This document shows positions 37,601-50,657 of a stretch of 64,000 nt of DNA, in pieces (position 1 is the first letter of the stretch; each line of letters begins with the position of its first letter). Origin of the DNA: Sphagnum magellanicum (taxonomy: Eukaryota > Streptophyta > Sphagnopsida > Sphagnales > Sphagnaceae); NCBI GenBank assembly GCA_021904315.1, contig CM038916.1, positions 7,343,065 through 7,407,064 of the forward strand, in the 5' to 3' direction. Under the pieces are notes generated by a model, which did not search any database, was not told the DNA's origin, and saw only the letters and a list, made by a program, of their open reading frames with translations. A program made the translations under genes and the position numbers.

Positions 37601-38789
37601 ACCAACCCCAAGTTTGGAATGGGAATGAATGTTTTGTCATAGGCAATTAGAATGCACACTAAAATGAATATCACCGTGGTGATGGGGTGCAAAGGTCATG
37701 TTAAATAGCACACAACTGACCATAAACAAGGATTAGGGTCTGTGAGAATCCAATGCAAGAATAGTAGGTACACATTAATTAAGACTTCCAATTTCCCCCC
37801 AAATTCCAGCACATCCAATTCCCACCAAAATTAATTTGTCAAATTCACAAGGCAAGGTTTGGACACACAATGTTGTCTTTCAAATTCACAAGCAAAATTC
37901 TTTCAACATGTCAAAGCTTCCAAATTGTGGGAAAGATAGTTTAAAATCTTTCATTAACATTTTGAGAGCATATGGGCTAGAACAACAAAGGGAAAATAAC
38001 ATAGGAGTTGTAAAGAGTTCTAGATCATAAATAGAAATCTTAGCATATCAACCAGAACAAGGAAGGCATCTTAGAGTAGCCAAAGAAGAACTATAAGAAC
38101 TAGAAGTAGATTAGTAAAATGTAAATAATAGAGTAGCCATTGAAGATCTGCAACAACTTGAACATCAAGGATCATATCCTAGTGTTATCAAAGAAAAGAT
38201 AGGAACTCAAAATTCAAACATGGATGTAAAGGGACAACTAAGAAAGTTTACAATATTTCAATTTTACAACCAAAAGTTCAAGAAGCTTATATGTTACAAT
38301 TGGGTGCAAAGTTCCATAGTTCATAGATACAATCTAGGTAGTCACAAGAGAGGCTGATTTTATCCAACTCCAAGAAATCATTGTTTGTTGTACACACCTA
38401 TTACATGTACAAAAACAACAGACTAGGATTTCGTTTGGGATGACTTTGAACAATTATATGCATTGATAACTTCTTCCCAACAACTAGAAACATGCATTTC
38501 AAACATACCTTGACTTGTCATACTTCTTTGAAAACTGGGCAAAATACAAAAGATTTAAGTCTATACCTCTTGTAGGGCCAAATAACACACCCCCAACATG
38601 TTGGAGGTTGGGATTAGGGGGATCTAGATCATGATGATCAATGTACCTCATAGGAAGCGAAGTGGACTACAAGAGGAGTTAAGCCAAGATAAGGAAAATG
38701 TCCCACCATCTTGCGGATAAGAACCAACAAGAAAATAGAGGAAAGTTAATAGATGCAATCCTCTAATCACTAGAGGCAAATGGACCAAT
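34691..38789. other. AT-rich spacer with dispersed repeat R2
   Basis: No gene is supported. A copy of R2 lies at about 35200-35660 (CACCCCTATTCATC motif, then AAAGGTTTTCC; TTAGCCAAATTTGG at 35420). A TA microsatellite is at 35848-35870. The part from 37840 has weak protein-like frames that may belong to the mobile element starting downstream. Confidence 0.5.
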
Positions 38790-39719
38790 GAAGCATTGGA
38801 GGAGGCAATGGATGCAATTGAAAATGGAACAACTTCATTGAGGAAGGCAAGTAGGCATTGGAACATACCTTTTACCTCATTGTCTAATCATTTGTATGGG
38901 AAAACAAGATCTAGGAAACTTGGACTAATAGGCGTGCTAACAATAAAAGAAGATCATGCAGTGGTTGCTTGGGTTTTTTCTATGCAGGAAGTTGGGCTAT
39001 CAATTAGCCTACAACAATTAAAAATGAAAGTGGCAGAACTAACTCAAACAAGGCCAACACCTTTTCGAAAAGGTGTACCAAAGAGCTTTTAGTGATATTG
39101 GTTCAAGAGACATCTTGAGCTTAGCATTCATCAAGCTGAAGGATTGGATAATAATCAAACATAAGGGCTAATAATTCAATTTTGCCAAAACTTCTACTAA
39201 AACACCAATCCATTTATAATAAACACAACTATGTTAAAAACCATATTTGGAATTCTGATGAAACATGCATCCAAGCAGGAAAACAATCAGGAGCAAGGGT
39301 TTCAAAAGATTTATACCAAGTGGAATATCCATAACAAATAGACATATGTTCATCTTGGATGGGCATGGATCCCATGTCACCCTTGAAGCAATTGAACAAG
39401 CTCAAAAGTTTGGGTTGGATATGATTATTCTACCTTTATATACATCTAATGCACTTCAACCTTTAATTGTGGCTTGCTTCAAGCCTTTCAAGACCGCTTT
39501 CAAAAAGGAAAGATACATAGCAGTGGTTAGGAGGAATTACACAAAACCGGATAAAATAGCATTGGCAAGGTGGGTAGACAAAGCACTTACAAGACAAAAT
39601 ATCAAGCCACTTAACCCTAGGGCTATGGATTCAAAAATTGGCCTTAGTACTATGTACACATTATAAAATCAAGCCAGGGAAGAAGAAGAACCAAAGCAGG
39701 AGGATGGTGAAGAAGAATA
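38790..39719 (+). mobile_element. Broken pogo-like (Tc1/mariner) transposase
   Basis: The N-terminal part (38796-39092) is a psq/CENP-B type helix-turn-helix region: ATTSLRKASRHW-like start, SLSNHLYGKTRSRKLG, then GLSISLQQLKMKVAELTQTR. The first catalytic Asp is visible in IWNSDETCIQAG near 39245-39280, in another frame. The C-terminal part (39265-39666) has ILDGHGSHVTLEAIEQAQ with the second Asp, then NALQPLIVACFKPFK, where intact relatives have LQPLDV, so the third catalytic Asp is lost. The core between SDET and FIPSGIS is deleted. Frameshifts and stops are also present. No terminal repeats were identified. Confidence 0.82.
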
Positions 39720-41264
39720 GATATAACATATAATTATAGAGGAGTTCATCAACATATGCTCAACAACAAAAATTCCAAATATTACTAGTTTATCTAAATA
39801 TCAACCTAAGTATTATGTGAACATGCCTAGATTTCCTATAGTCACCAACCATGCATCTATAATAAAATCAAAGAACATGGTTGAAAATTTGGCATAAACT
39901 TGATTAGATGAAATTGCAGAGCTCAAGATTTTTGAAAGTTTAACTTAAGTGGCATTAACATAAAGGTGTCATGGTTTGTTGTCATTACCACATCTACTTG
40001 CAAGAAGGACCAATGGAAGATAACCATTAGTCGATTATTCTCAAAGCCATGTTGTAACATTAGAAGAGTATTTGAAGATTATGTGACAAAAGGCAATGGA
40101 TAGGGAAGTAGCAAAGTAGATCTGAGAAAGCAAAAGGAAAGAACGCAAGAGAAGCAAGCAAAAAAAACACTTATAGTGTTTATTGCAATTGAAAATTTTG
40201 CTGAGAGAAAACTTGTAAAACAACAATGAACTAATTTCATTACAACTTGGTCATCCTTAGTAGTTAAAAAGGTAGGAGACAGATTTCACTCTAATTTCAA
40301 GGCAGGTTTGCAAGTTCACCTTCTTAGATACATGGGTGTGAATCTTGGTGAAATAACATAGGTGCAAAAACAAGCTTAGCAATGAGCCTTGGCTCGAATT
40401 CGAACCAAAAAGAAAGTTGTAACATCCTTACAACAACCACAAATGGACAATTGAACTACTGGGGTGGAATAATTAAAGGGTGGAATAATTGTAATTGAGG
40501 ATGAATAAGATATCAAATAAGGTAGCTAATGTTGGGGTGGCATAATTAAAAGAAATAACACAAGTGTTAAAATGGAACAACTAGGAGGAAGAACAACTTC
40601 TAATGGGCTAAAATAGCTAAGAAAAAGAGCAAGTGTAGTTGAATATGAATAAGAAGTCAGGAGGAACAATTGTTGTTAAGGTAAAAAAACTAGGAGGAGC
40701 AATAGCTACTACTAATGATGAACAATGTTTTTTAATGATTTTAAGATTCAGGGATCTCCAATGATCCTATAACTATAGATGTGATGCAAATTTACATGTA
40801 ATTTTCCATATATAAATGATTATTTTATAAACCTCTCACTTCAAACGTAGTAGATTATATTAGCAATTGTGCGTTTTTTGGTAATGTCAAGATTAAAGAA
40901 TCTCCAATCCTATAATTCAAGAATGTCAAATGAATTTACATGCATTTTTTTACATTGAAGTAATCAAAATAACACCATTAATAACCACAATAGTTTGTTT
41001 CCATAATAAATAAACTTCTTTATACATTTGTGGAAATCACTTTAATCACTTACTTGAAAGCTAAACCACTAGCATTATGTACACTCCAAATCATCACAAC
41101 AATCCCCATTACAGAAATGTATTTTTTCCATTACATCTATGTTCATTTTCAACCCAAATGTAAGTACACTACTATAGAGAGTAGACATTTTCAGTTAGTG
41201 AAGATGAACTTTGAGTTAAAGAGTAACACTTCACCTAAATCAATGAAAGGTAATGAACTACCAC
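39720..41264. other. Intergenic sequence
   Basis: Less AT-rich near the pogo relic, then AT-rich. The open frame 41030-41341 runs across the left end of the CACTA-like element and is not a gene. Confidence 0.5.
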
Positions 41265-43213
41265 CACTAGAAGAAATCTTGTCCTTTCCAACCAAGAAAT
41301 CAATGATTAAATGTTTTAAACGACTAGTAATTGATTATTAATATTAATAGGATATTATTTCAAATCCTATGTGTAAAAAATTGTAGTCATATATTAATGG
41401 TGCATTGACTAATAAACGATGACATGGTAACAAGAAGGTTATTGTTATTTTTTCATTACATGTTTTCATCCATATGGCATCCACGATTGATGACAAAATG
41501 ACGCGAATGTCCAAAATATCATATGGAAATGTGATTAGGATAAAATCATTTCAAATATAATTAAAGAATGATTATACAAATGGTGTGGACAAAATGATGT
41601 GTCATTACATACACAATGTGATCATAAAATTACTTTACAATGATTAAAAAATGACTATTAAAATAAGTTCACACATAAAAAACTACGACATGTAGGGATT
41701 TAATTTCAACTAATATTATACATATAAGTAATTTAAAAAATAATTATATTTTTCTTGAATATACTTGATATATGATCCATTTTCAAATATTTTATATGAA
41801 TAAATTAATTATCACACATTGAAATAAATTTTACTAATAAAAAATGATATACCAAAAGAAAATGTTATAAGTTTAAAATAAAATAGAAATGTAAGATATG
41901 GTAAATATATAATTTATTTTTTACATTAAATTTTTATCATCAATTTAAGTAAAACTTATATTATATGTATATAAATAAATATTACACACTTATATTAAAG
42001 TATACGTGTAAAATTAAATAGAATTTATAATTTCAGAAAATTATTCAATATTTAATATTAATTATTTTCTAATTTATAATTAAAATATTTTAATTACATT
42101 TATAAATCAACTTAATATGACTAAAATTTAAAAAAATTTATATTTATTTATTTATTTAGATATTAGAATTGATTTATGATCCATTTATAAATATTTTATG
42201 TGGATAAATTTTATGGATTCATATGTTTAACTTAAAAGTTATTAATAAAATTATGATATACTGGAAGAAAATATGTATAATGTAAATTCATAAATCAAAT
42301 GAAGGTTTAAGATATGAAAAATATATATTATTTATTCTTGTACTACCCACAAAGGATTTCCCATTTACAAATCATGTGTTTGAATTTTTTTTTTCAAGGA
42401 ATGGTCATTGAAATATTATTCAATAAAAAAATTCAAATATTTTTCTTTTGAAATGAATTCACATTTTTACATATATAATAATAATGCTAATAAAATAATA
42501 ATAATAATAATTTGTCTACATTATTGAAGGAAATTTATGAATAAGTTTTTTATTTTTTTCATTTGAACAATTTATCAATAAAATATGAATCATTAAATTT
42601 GAAGTTGTGTGTAATATTAAAATGAAGTATGGTTTAAATAAAATAAAAATTAATTTGTTTACACAACAAGCAAGGTGGTTTGGTGGTAAAGGAGTTAAAT
42701 TTCTATCCTTGGAGTCCAAGGATCAAACTTAAAAAATGACATTGTTGTGATTAACAATGGAATATTGATGGAATATTCCTTACCTAATTAAATTACTTAG
42801 GTTAGGTGCCTACCTAAGTAGATTAGGTGGTCTACTTAACCATTTAAATTAGTTTTTAACCTATTTTAAGCGGTGACACATGTCAACAATTGATAAGATG
42901 AAAATAATGAAATTAAAAATAATGGAAATAAAAATATTTTATTATTATTTACATTATAATAATATCAATTATTATAATTTGTAATAATAAAAAATAATTA
43001 CACAAATGACTAAACTATGGGTAATGCTTTCACATATGTCTTTTATGACTAATGAATGAAACGTGCTTTATTAACACATCATTGTGCCACATCATGTCCT
43101 AAACAACTATTGTCTTCAATGATTCATCCATAATGACTTTAGGGTCATTTTTGTCCTTTATGACTAGAATATTAGTCATGAACTTACTCATATATTTAAG
43201 ATTTCTTCTAGTG
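41265..43213. mobile_element. Non-autonomous CACTA (En/Spm-like) element, 1949 bp
   Basis: Perfect 16-bp terminal inverted repeats CACTAGAAGAAATCTT stand at 41265-41280 and, inverted, at 43198-43213. A 3-bp target duplication CAC flanks them (41262-41264 and 43214-43216), as expected of CACTA elements. Subterminal GTCATA/TATGAC and GACTAA motifs occur near both ends. There is no transposase. It contains a tRNA-like module at 42670-42900, and its 42390-42960 segment is homologous to 56965-57480 in the CACTA element further right. Confidence 0.85.
42670..42900 (+). repeat. tRNA-like module, copy A
   Basis: Starts GCAAGGTGGTTTGGTGG (A-box-like), then AAGGATCAAACTT (B-box-like) about 40 bp later. 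It continues with self-complementary TTAGGTTAGGTGCCTACC sequence and GGTGACACATGTCAA. It resembles a tRNA-derived SINE head and body. Related copies are at 47100-47345 (minus) and 57221-57430 (plus). It points toward the right end of its host element, 313 bp away. Confidence 0.55.
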
Positions 43214-44019
43214 CACCAATTTGGAAGATGTAAAAGAGCCTATTTCAAACGATGCACCAAGCTACAACAAATGAAATGGGAAAAACCAAATTTGTAGCAA
43301 ATAACAACCAATATATTTCATTGCTAAACTACTTATCAAAAAACACACTATCAAAATTGAAAAACAATTTCATGTTGCTTGATCCATGATTATAAATGTA
43401 AAAGTTTTGACAAAAATGTTTATTATTGTAATGTGTTTTGATTTCGCTCCATTTCATTAATCTCCTCCTTTGTAAAGGGACATCATAATAGAAGAACTAA
43501 ACATCAAGCTATGCACTCCCTTTGTTGCTGAAAAACTTGAGCAAGAAGTTTAAACCAAGGAGGTTCAAACTCTTTTCAATCTCTAAAATTAGGCCTTGCC
43601 TTCTTATAGGAAATCCATGCACATGTTAGAGATTCATGCTTATGTACTTATAACACAAAGAGGTGAATGATAATTAAGTTAGGAGAAACCCAACCTGTGC
43701 GAGGAAAATAGATGAACAAAGGAGCAAGAGTTGAATTAAGGGGAACCCAAACCGTGCATGGAAAGGAGATGGACAATGTAGTGAGAATTGAATCAGGAAG
43801 AACCTAACTCATGCGCAAAAAACAGACCAAAGGGGGAACAAACGTCAAGTCAGGGGGAACCTAACTTGCATAGAAAGGAAATCAATGGGGGAGTTGAGGT
43901 GCGAAGGTCACGTGCAAAGAGGAAACAAATGGGAGGAAAGTTCAAAGAGGTGATGGGCAACGTAATTGCAAGAATTTGACCCATGTGTGAAAAGGAAACA
44001 AAAGGGGGAAGGGGGTAGG
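43214..44019. other. Intergenic sequence with loose repeats
   Basis: At 43675-43990 a purine-rich degenerate repeat (GGGGGAACCTAACTTG-type units with GAAGG and GGAAA) is visible. No gene. Confidence 0.45.
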
Positions 44020-44581
44020 CCCGCAGGCCTCATAAAATTAGGCGAACGCCTAATTTAAACAAAATAAGCTAAATTAGGCGTTTCCTGTGCCGGCAAATTA
44101 GGCATTTACTAAAAAAGGCCCTTTTGTGGTCATTTTGTCGAATTACTCGACCGGATTGAGTAAGCCAAGCATTTCGCCGATGGTGCCCATCTATTTCGTC
44201 TGGAACACGCCTTCCAGCAATAGTGCCATCAAGCACGTACGGTAGGCGTCCTTCTCGCACTTTAAGATTGAGAAGTCGTTTTCCACGCACGTCGTGTTGG
44301 CAAAGGCGCTCGCCAAGCCACCGCAGAACAATCGGAGATGGTTCAGGGCGGGCTGGGCCGGCAGGGCGTCCCAGGCGTCGTTGAACATTGTTTGGAAGCT
44401 ATGATTGTCAACAATACGCTTTAGAGGAGCACAGCCACGACACAGTTTATCACTCCTTGGCGGCTTGGCCCCAAATTCCAATGCACGTCAATTATGATTT
44501 TTCCTTATTTTAGGCGTTTGGCTCATTTAAAATTAGGCTAATTAGGCGTCTATTTTTAAAACGCCTAATTTTATGAGGCAT
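44020..44581 (-). mobile_element. Non-autonomous hAT-type element with transposase remnant
   Basis: Exact 18-bp inverted repeats GCCTCATAAAATTAGGCG lie at 44027-44044 and 44562-44579. GGGGTAGG occurs on both sides (44012-44019 and 44582-44589), a plausible 8-bp hAT target duplication, although it lies in a G-rich context and leaves a few unmatched bases at the left end. Subterminal copies of AATTAGGCG or TTAGGCG crowd both ends. The centre is strikingly GC-rich. On the minus strand, 44191-44481 codes about 96 residues with SAFANTTCVENDFSILK followed by YRTCLMALLLEG, which resembles the C-terminal dimerisation region of hAT transposases. The rest of the transposase is missing. Confidence 0.7.
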
Positions 44582-46829
44582 GGGGTAGGGGGTTTTTGGA
44601 TTGGTGCCGCATGGGAGAATGGTGGCTATTTGAGGGTTTAACAAACTTTAGGATTTGATAACCAAACATTATTTTGCCTTGTTTTAAGGTTTTAATCTCA
44701 ACCTTTGAATAAAGGTGTTTAGTTTTTTCAACCAACATGATTAGTTTGAGCATGAAATTGTTTAGCGATAAGGTAGATTTGTGACATGTGTCAGTGCAAA
44801 GGTGTTTAGTGATAGGATTTCCATTATTTGAACATAGATCAAAAAAATGTTTGGTGACTTTTTTTTGTTTGGACAATGAGATTGAGAACTTCCAAAGGCT
44901 ATATATTTTTGCATCTCTTGTCCAAATCCAATGATCTAAAGCACATTATGTGCGCCCAAAGCTCTTCAATAACTCATCTTTGGACCCTAAAGGCAACTGA
45001 GGTCTACCCAAATCACAAAGTTCCTCTATGTTTTTAGGTGTATTATGATCGGCCAATTTACCCTTATGGATTGAAAATCTTAAAAAAAGGTAGGTTGCAA
45101 AGTAAGATAGTACCTCACATGGCAAGTAGTAATCCCTAACTTGAAAGATGAAAAAATTCAAATCTTCATGTATTTCAACATTGAAATCTAGCATTTTTTC
45201 AAAAGAGAATTTTTGCATGCAAAGTTCGTGAAGAAAATTGAGATCCATGTGTAGTCTCTAAAAATAAAGAGAGAAAAATAGGATGTATTTATAATTTTTT
45301 GAGATGTGTAGTTCGATGCTTAAAGAATTTGAAGAACCTAGCATTTTAAAGGTCTATACATGGGTCACATAATGGATGTAACTTGGTAGAAAAATTGCAC
45401 ACGAACAAAAAGGATGCAAAAACTAGGAGTTAGGCCTAATTGCATCAAGTATGTTGGTGCAATATCAACAACAATTGCCTTGAAACAATGGGCCATTAAT
45501 CAAAGCTTCATCAACAAAACAAAAATGCATATTTTTGTCTATTCTTAGAAACATCTTTAACTAGTTGATTTTTAATGAGTCCATTGAAAATGTTGTTTGG
45601 GTTACAAAATGACCTTTTATATAATGAAATAATCAAAGAAAAAATATTTAAAGATGCTATGGGTATGTGCATAAGCAAAACACCTAGAAAAGCTTTAGGT
45701 CTTCTTTTTTTGGGATGTTGGAAGGTGGATACCAACCCACATTAATGCGTTACAACTTTTTGCTAAATGTATATGAGAAAGTAAGGCAATGGGAAGAAGC
45801 CTTAAAGACAAGTTTGTTTGAATCTAAGATGATGGATTTATGCCATAAGATGCAAAATAGAGGGGAAAGGGACATTGTGCATTGTTAAAGCACATGGTCT
45901 AGGGTTCCAAGCCCAATACAAGATTATCCATAGGAACATGTTTCAATCATTCTTTCATGTTGGGTTAATAAACCCCTTGTTGGTTAATGGGAAATGGTTA
46001 GAATTACTTGTGAAGTGATGCAAAAAGGTGAGGGGGGTTTCTAAGGGTTATAGTGCAAAAGATAAGGTTGAAATAATAATCAAGAATATAGTTTCTTTTT
46101 CACTTATGGAACCAAATTTCTACTTCATTTTTGTTTGGGAAGTATTCGTAGCTTATAACATGTAAAGCTTCAAGAATCACTACTAATAAGTAAGTAAGGG
46201 GGAAACAACTTCTTCACATGTATGTATGTGTCACCAAAAGTTGAATAAAATTGGGAATGAATGTTGAAGTCAAACTATTGCAAGGATGTTAAATGATGTC
46301 AAGTAGGAATGAAATAAGTTTAGTCAATGGGAAGAAGCTATTGGTGGTGGAATAAAAAAAAATCACTTTAAAAATCCCTCGTATGAAGAGCAAATTATAT
46401 GTGCAAAAAGAGCATTATAAGAGAGTAGGAGCAAAAGGAACATGTAGAAAATTGTTCGAATGTCAATTTACTAATGAAAAACATCATGTGTAACAATGTT
46501 TGCACATTTACATGGTTTCTTTCTTATTTCTTGTTAGCAACCATTTTCATTAGAAGTTTTGGTATGCCTTTTCCGTCCAGTCTTTCAATAGTTATCATGT
46601 CATGATCAACCACCTTAAATCATTGTTTTGGGAGGGGTTCATTCACGGTTGGGGTTCTAAAAAGGAATGTTTAACAAAAAAAGACTACAAATAACTAGTC
46701 TAAATTTTCATAATGTTCAATATATTGTAACTATCGTGTATTATTGTGTTCTCATTATTAGAATATTGAGAAAACAAGCTTTCAAAAACATTCAATAATT
46801 ATTGGATGTTGTATAAAATTCCTTTTAAG
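44582..46829. other. Intergenic sequence with unidentified protein-like remnants
   Basis: Minus-strand frames of 100 and 74 codons (44946-45248, 45511-45735) have no recognisable domain. The plus strand at 45730-46450 reads in several frames as broken protein-like sequence that I cannot assign, probably an old mobile element. The outer transposon begins at 46830. Confidence 0.4.
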
Positions 46830-47099
46830 CACAACATCAAAATGTGGCATTTACAATTACAAAAATCTAGTCATATGTGCCATTTATGACTAAAGCTAAT
46901 TACATGACTACCTAGTTTAAATGACCATGTCGTAAATCCCAATAGTTGCATAAGTCACAACCACATTAACGATTACAATTCACCATGACTACAATTGCAA
47001 AAAAAAAATCCTAGATCCATCAAGACACATGGCAACATCACAAAGTGCCACGTGTCACATTTTTAAAAAAATAAAAAATAAAAAAAATTTTCTTTCCAA

Positions 47100-47345
47100 T
47101 CCAATATTGCCACTGCCACATGTTCACCTCTTAACCTAAGGGACCTAACCTAGGCCACCTAGCCTAAAAAACCTACTTTAAGCAACTTAACCTAGGTGCT
47201 AAAAAAACTTCATAGGTTAGGCAAGCCACCAAAGTAGATAGGCATCTAAAATGTTTAAGTGTTTAAGGGTCAGGGTTTATAAGTGGGAGGAATTGAACTC
47301 TTTAACTTCCGCTTTGGAGAACAAGTCCTTAACCATTGCACCACA
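47100..47345 (-). repeat. tRNA-like module, copy C
   Basis: On the minus strand it reads GTGGTGCAATGGTTAAGG (A-box-like) and, about 45 bp later, GAGTTCAATTCCTCCCAC (B-box-like), the most tRNA-like of the three copies. Then come CCTAGGTTAAG/TTAGGCTAGGTGGCC sequence and GTGAACATGTGGC. It points toward the left end of the outer element, about 270 bp away. Confidence 0.6.
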
Positions 47346-47399
47346 TTATTTATTTAGAATACAAATTACTTACCATTAATCTATAAACAATAATGTTTT

Positions 47400-49168
47400 T
47401 AATTCAAGTTAACAAAACTCACCCTAAGTTGACCTAGGTTGACCTAGGCTAATTTACGCTTAGCTTTAACTAACACATGTTAACCTAGATTAACTTAAAC
47501 ATTTCTAACCTAAATGTGGGCCTACTTATTATAAATTAACATAGACTTAGATTGAGGTAAAATAGGCTAAACATAATTATTTAGGCTAAACTTGGATAAA
47601 TTTTGCTAAATTAAAATATTGAAAATAAGATAAATTTGGCTACACTAGAATATTGAAAATAAACTTGGCAAAACATGGCTATTTAGGTTTACATTGGCTA
47701 AACATGGCTATTTAGGTTAAACCTTGGTTAAATTGGGCAAAAATTAAATAAATAAAGCTAAATTAGGATATCGAGACAAAATTTGGCTAAACATGGTTAT
47801 TTAGGTTAAACTTGGCAAATTTTGGCTACTTATGTGAAACTTGGCAAAATATGGCTATTTAGGTAAAATTTGGTAAATTTTGGTTATTTAAGTTAAATTT
47901 GGCTAAACTTGGTAAAACTTGGAAAATTTTGAATAAATAAAATAAAATAAAGATATTGAGGCAATACTTGGAAAAAACTAAATAAATTAGGATAAAATAG
48001 AGTATTGAAGCAAAACTTGGTGAAACATGGCAAAACATGGCAAAACATGGCAAAACATGGCTATTGATGCAAAACTTGGCAAAATTTGGCTAAACATGGT
48101 TATTTAGATTAAATTTGGTTAAATTTGGTTTAACATGGTTTAAAATGGCAAAACATGGCTATTTAGGTTAAACTTGGCAACATTTGGTTATTTAGATTAA
48201 ACTTGATAAAATTTGGCAAAATTTGGCTCTTTTGTTTAAACTTGGCAAAATTTGGTTAAACATGGTTATTTTGGTTAAATTTGGCTAACCTTGGAAAAAA
48301 ATTAAATAAATTACATTAAACTAAGGGAGTGAGGCAAAACTTGGCAAAACATGGCTAGACTTGGCAAAACTTAAATAAATTAAGCTAAACAAGGGGATTG
48401 AAGCAAAATTTGATAAAACATGGCTAAATTTAGCAAAACTTAAATAAATTATGCTAAACTAGGGTATTGAAACAAAAATTGGTTAAACATGGATATTTAT
48501 GTTAAATTTAGTTAAATTTGGCAAAACTCAAATAAATTACGTTAATTTAGGGTATTGAAGCAAAATTTAACAATATTTGGTTAAACATGAAAATTTAGGT
48601 TAAATATAATTAGACTTAACAAAACTTGGATGAATTATGCTAAACTAGGGTATTGTGATTAAACATGGTTACTTAAGTTAAATTTGGCTAAACTTGGCAA
48701 TAAATAAATAAATTTGGTTAAACAAGCTACATAGTTTTAAATTGGCCAAACTTGGCAAAACTTGGAGAAGTTGGGTTAAATTAGGGTATTGAGGTTATAT
48801 TTGGCTAAACATGATTTAATTTAAAATTAAACTTGGCTAGACTTGTCAAAATTTATATAAGTTAAGTTTAAATAAATATTAACATTAAACTTGGTTAAAC
48901 ATGGCTATTCAGACTAAACTTGAATAAAATTAGCAAAACATGGTTAAACTAAGGTTAATTTTGGTTAAATTTATTTCAATTTGGTTTTTTTTTAAAAAAA
49001 TGAGCTAAAATTGGCTAAATCATGTTAAACTAAATTAGTAATATTTTGTCAAGTTAAAATCAAAATAATTAAACTAAGATAAATTAGTTTAAATTATATT
49101 AAATTATGTTAAATTGGGCTACATTAGGTTAAATTAAATTAAACTATGTTATTTATGTTACATTAAGC
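47400..49168. repeat. Degenerate satellite-like tract
   Basis: About 1.8 kb of loosely repeated AAACTTGGCAAAACATGG, GGCTATTTAGGTTAAA and TTGGCTAAACATGG motifs, with roughly 30-40 bp periodicity and much divergence. Similar sequence resumes at 57726-57795, on the other side of the inserted CACTA element, which confirms the insertion. Confidence 0.75.
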
Positions 49169-49790
49169 TAACACTACTACCAAAATCAAGTGTAATTTAC
49201 TAGCTTAAATCACTGCGGTGCCTTAAAAATGAAATAACTTCATTGCATTTTATTGATTTCACGTAGTGAAAATTATTTCACTATAATATCACTATGTAGA
49301 CATCATGTTTCATTATTAATTAACATAATTCACTATTACAATTTATTAAAATAAATAGGTTCATTTCTATGTTTTTAAAAATATTATCTATGCTAGTTTA
49401 TGATATATCTTATATTATTTCAAGTTATTTTAATTATTCTAACTTATATTTTATGTTATTATAGGCTATTATAAATTATTATACCCAAACTTATTATATG
49501 TTATTTTAAGTTATATTTTAAATTATTCAAGGTCATTTTATTTTATGTTATTATAAATTATTTTATCCTAAGCATAATAACTTTAAAATAATCTAAAACA
49601 AAATATAATGACCTAAGGTAAAAATTACTTAGAATATAAAATAATAACCTATGAAAAATAATTTCAAATACCTTACAATATAATAACTACTAATAGCCTA
49701 TGATATTATAACATAGAATATCAAACAATAATTTATAATCACAAATAGTTATAATATAACATATAATAACCAACAATAACTTATAATACA

Positions 49791-50352
49791 ATAACCATTA
49801 ATAAAATAACCATCAATAATCACCAATAGCCATGAATAGAATGGCCACCAATAGCCATCAATAGAATAGCCACCAATAGCCATGAATAGAATAGCCACGA
49901 ATAACCATCAATAGAATCGCCATCAATATCCATTAATAGAATAGCCACCAATAGCCATCAATAGAATAGCCACCAATAGCCATCAATAGGATAGCCACCA
50001 ATAGCCATCAATAGGATAGCCACCAATAGCCATCAATAGGATAGCCACCAATAGCCATTAATAGGATATCCACCAATAGCCATTAATAAAATAGCCACCA
50101 ATAGCCATTAATAAAATAGCCACCAATAGCCATTAATAAAATAGCCACCAATAGCCATTAATAAAATAGCCACTAATAGCCATTAATAAAATAGCCACTA
50201 ATAGCCATTAATAGGATATCCACCAATAGTCATTAATAAAATAGCCACCAATAGCCATTAATAAAATAGTCACCAATAATCATTAATAAAATAGCCACCA
50301 ATAGCCATTAATAAAATAACCACCAATAGTCATTAATAAAATAACCACCAAT
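49791..50352. repeat. 25-bp tandem array, left part
   Basis: The unit is ATAGCCACCAAT followed by AGCCATTAATAAA, itself two related half-units of 12 and 13 bp. More than 20 copies run to the hAT insertion at 50353 and the array continues at 55902. Confidence 0.92.
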
Positions 50353-50657
50353 TAGGCCTCGGCAAGGTAAGGTAGACAACTGGTTGTTACTCGGTAAAAC
50401 GGTAAAAGTTAGTGGTAAAGGTAGAAGGGAATGCAACAGGTAAGGTAGCGGGTAGAGTAAAGGTAAAGCCGAACGGATTACCCGATTACCCGGTAATTAC
50501 AGGTAACTAGGTAAATTATTTATTATGGCCCCGGTGCCTTAATGGAGTTCGCCGTCAGTCCGCACGAAGTCCACCATCAAGCTTGAGTCCGCCATAGAGT
50601 CCACCTTGCAAGTCGCCACGATCTTCCGCTGTGGCGCTGAGGGAGCTACAAAGTACA

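Noticed and set aside
41030-41341. 103-codon frame
   Set aside because: Crosses the left end of the CACTA element at 41265 and has no domain.
44946-45248. Minus-strand frame of 100 codons
   Set aside because: The sequence looks plausible but has no recognisable domain or neighbouring exons, so it is mentioned only as an unassigned remnant.
49791-50352. Possible CRISPR-like array
   Set aside because: Contiguous 25-bp tandem units without unique spacers, in a plant genome and inside a transposon.
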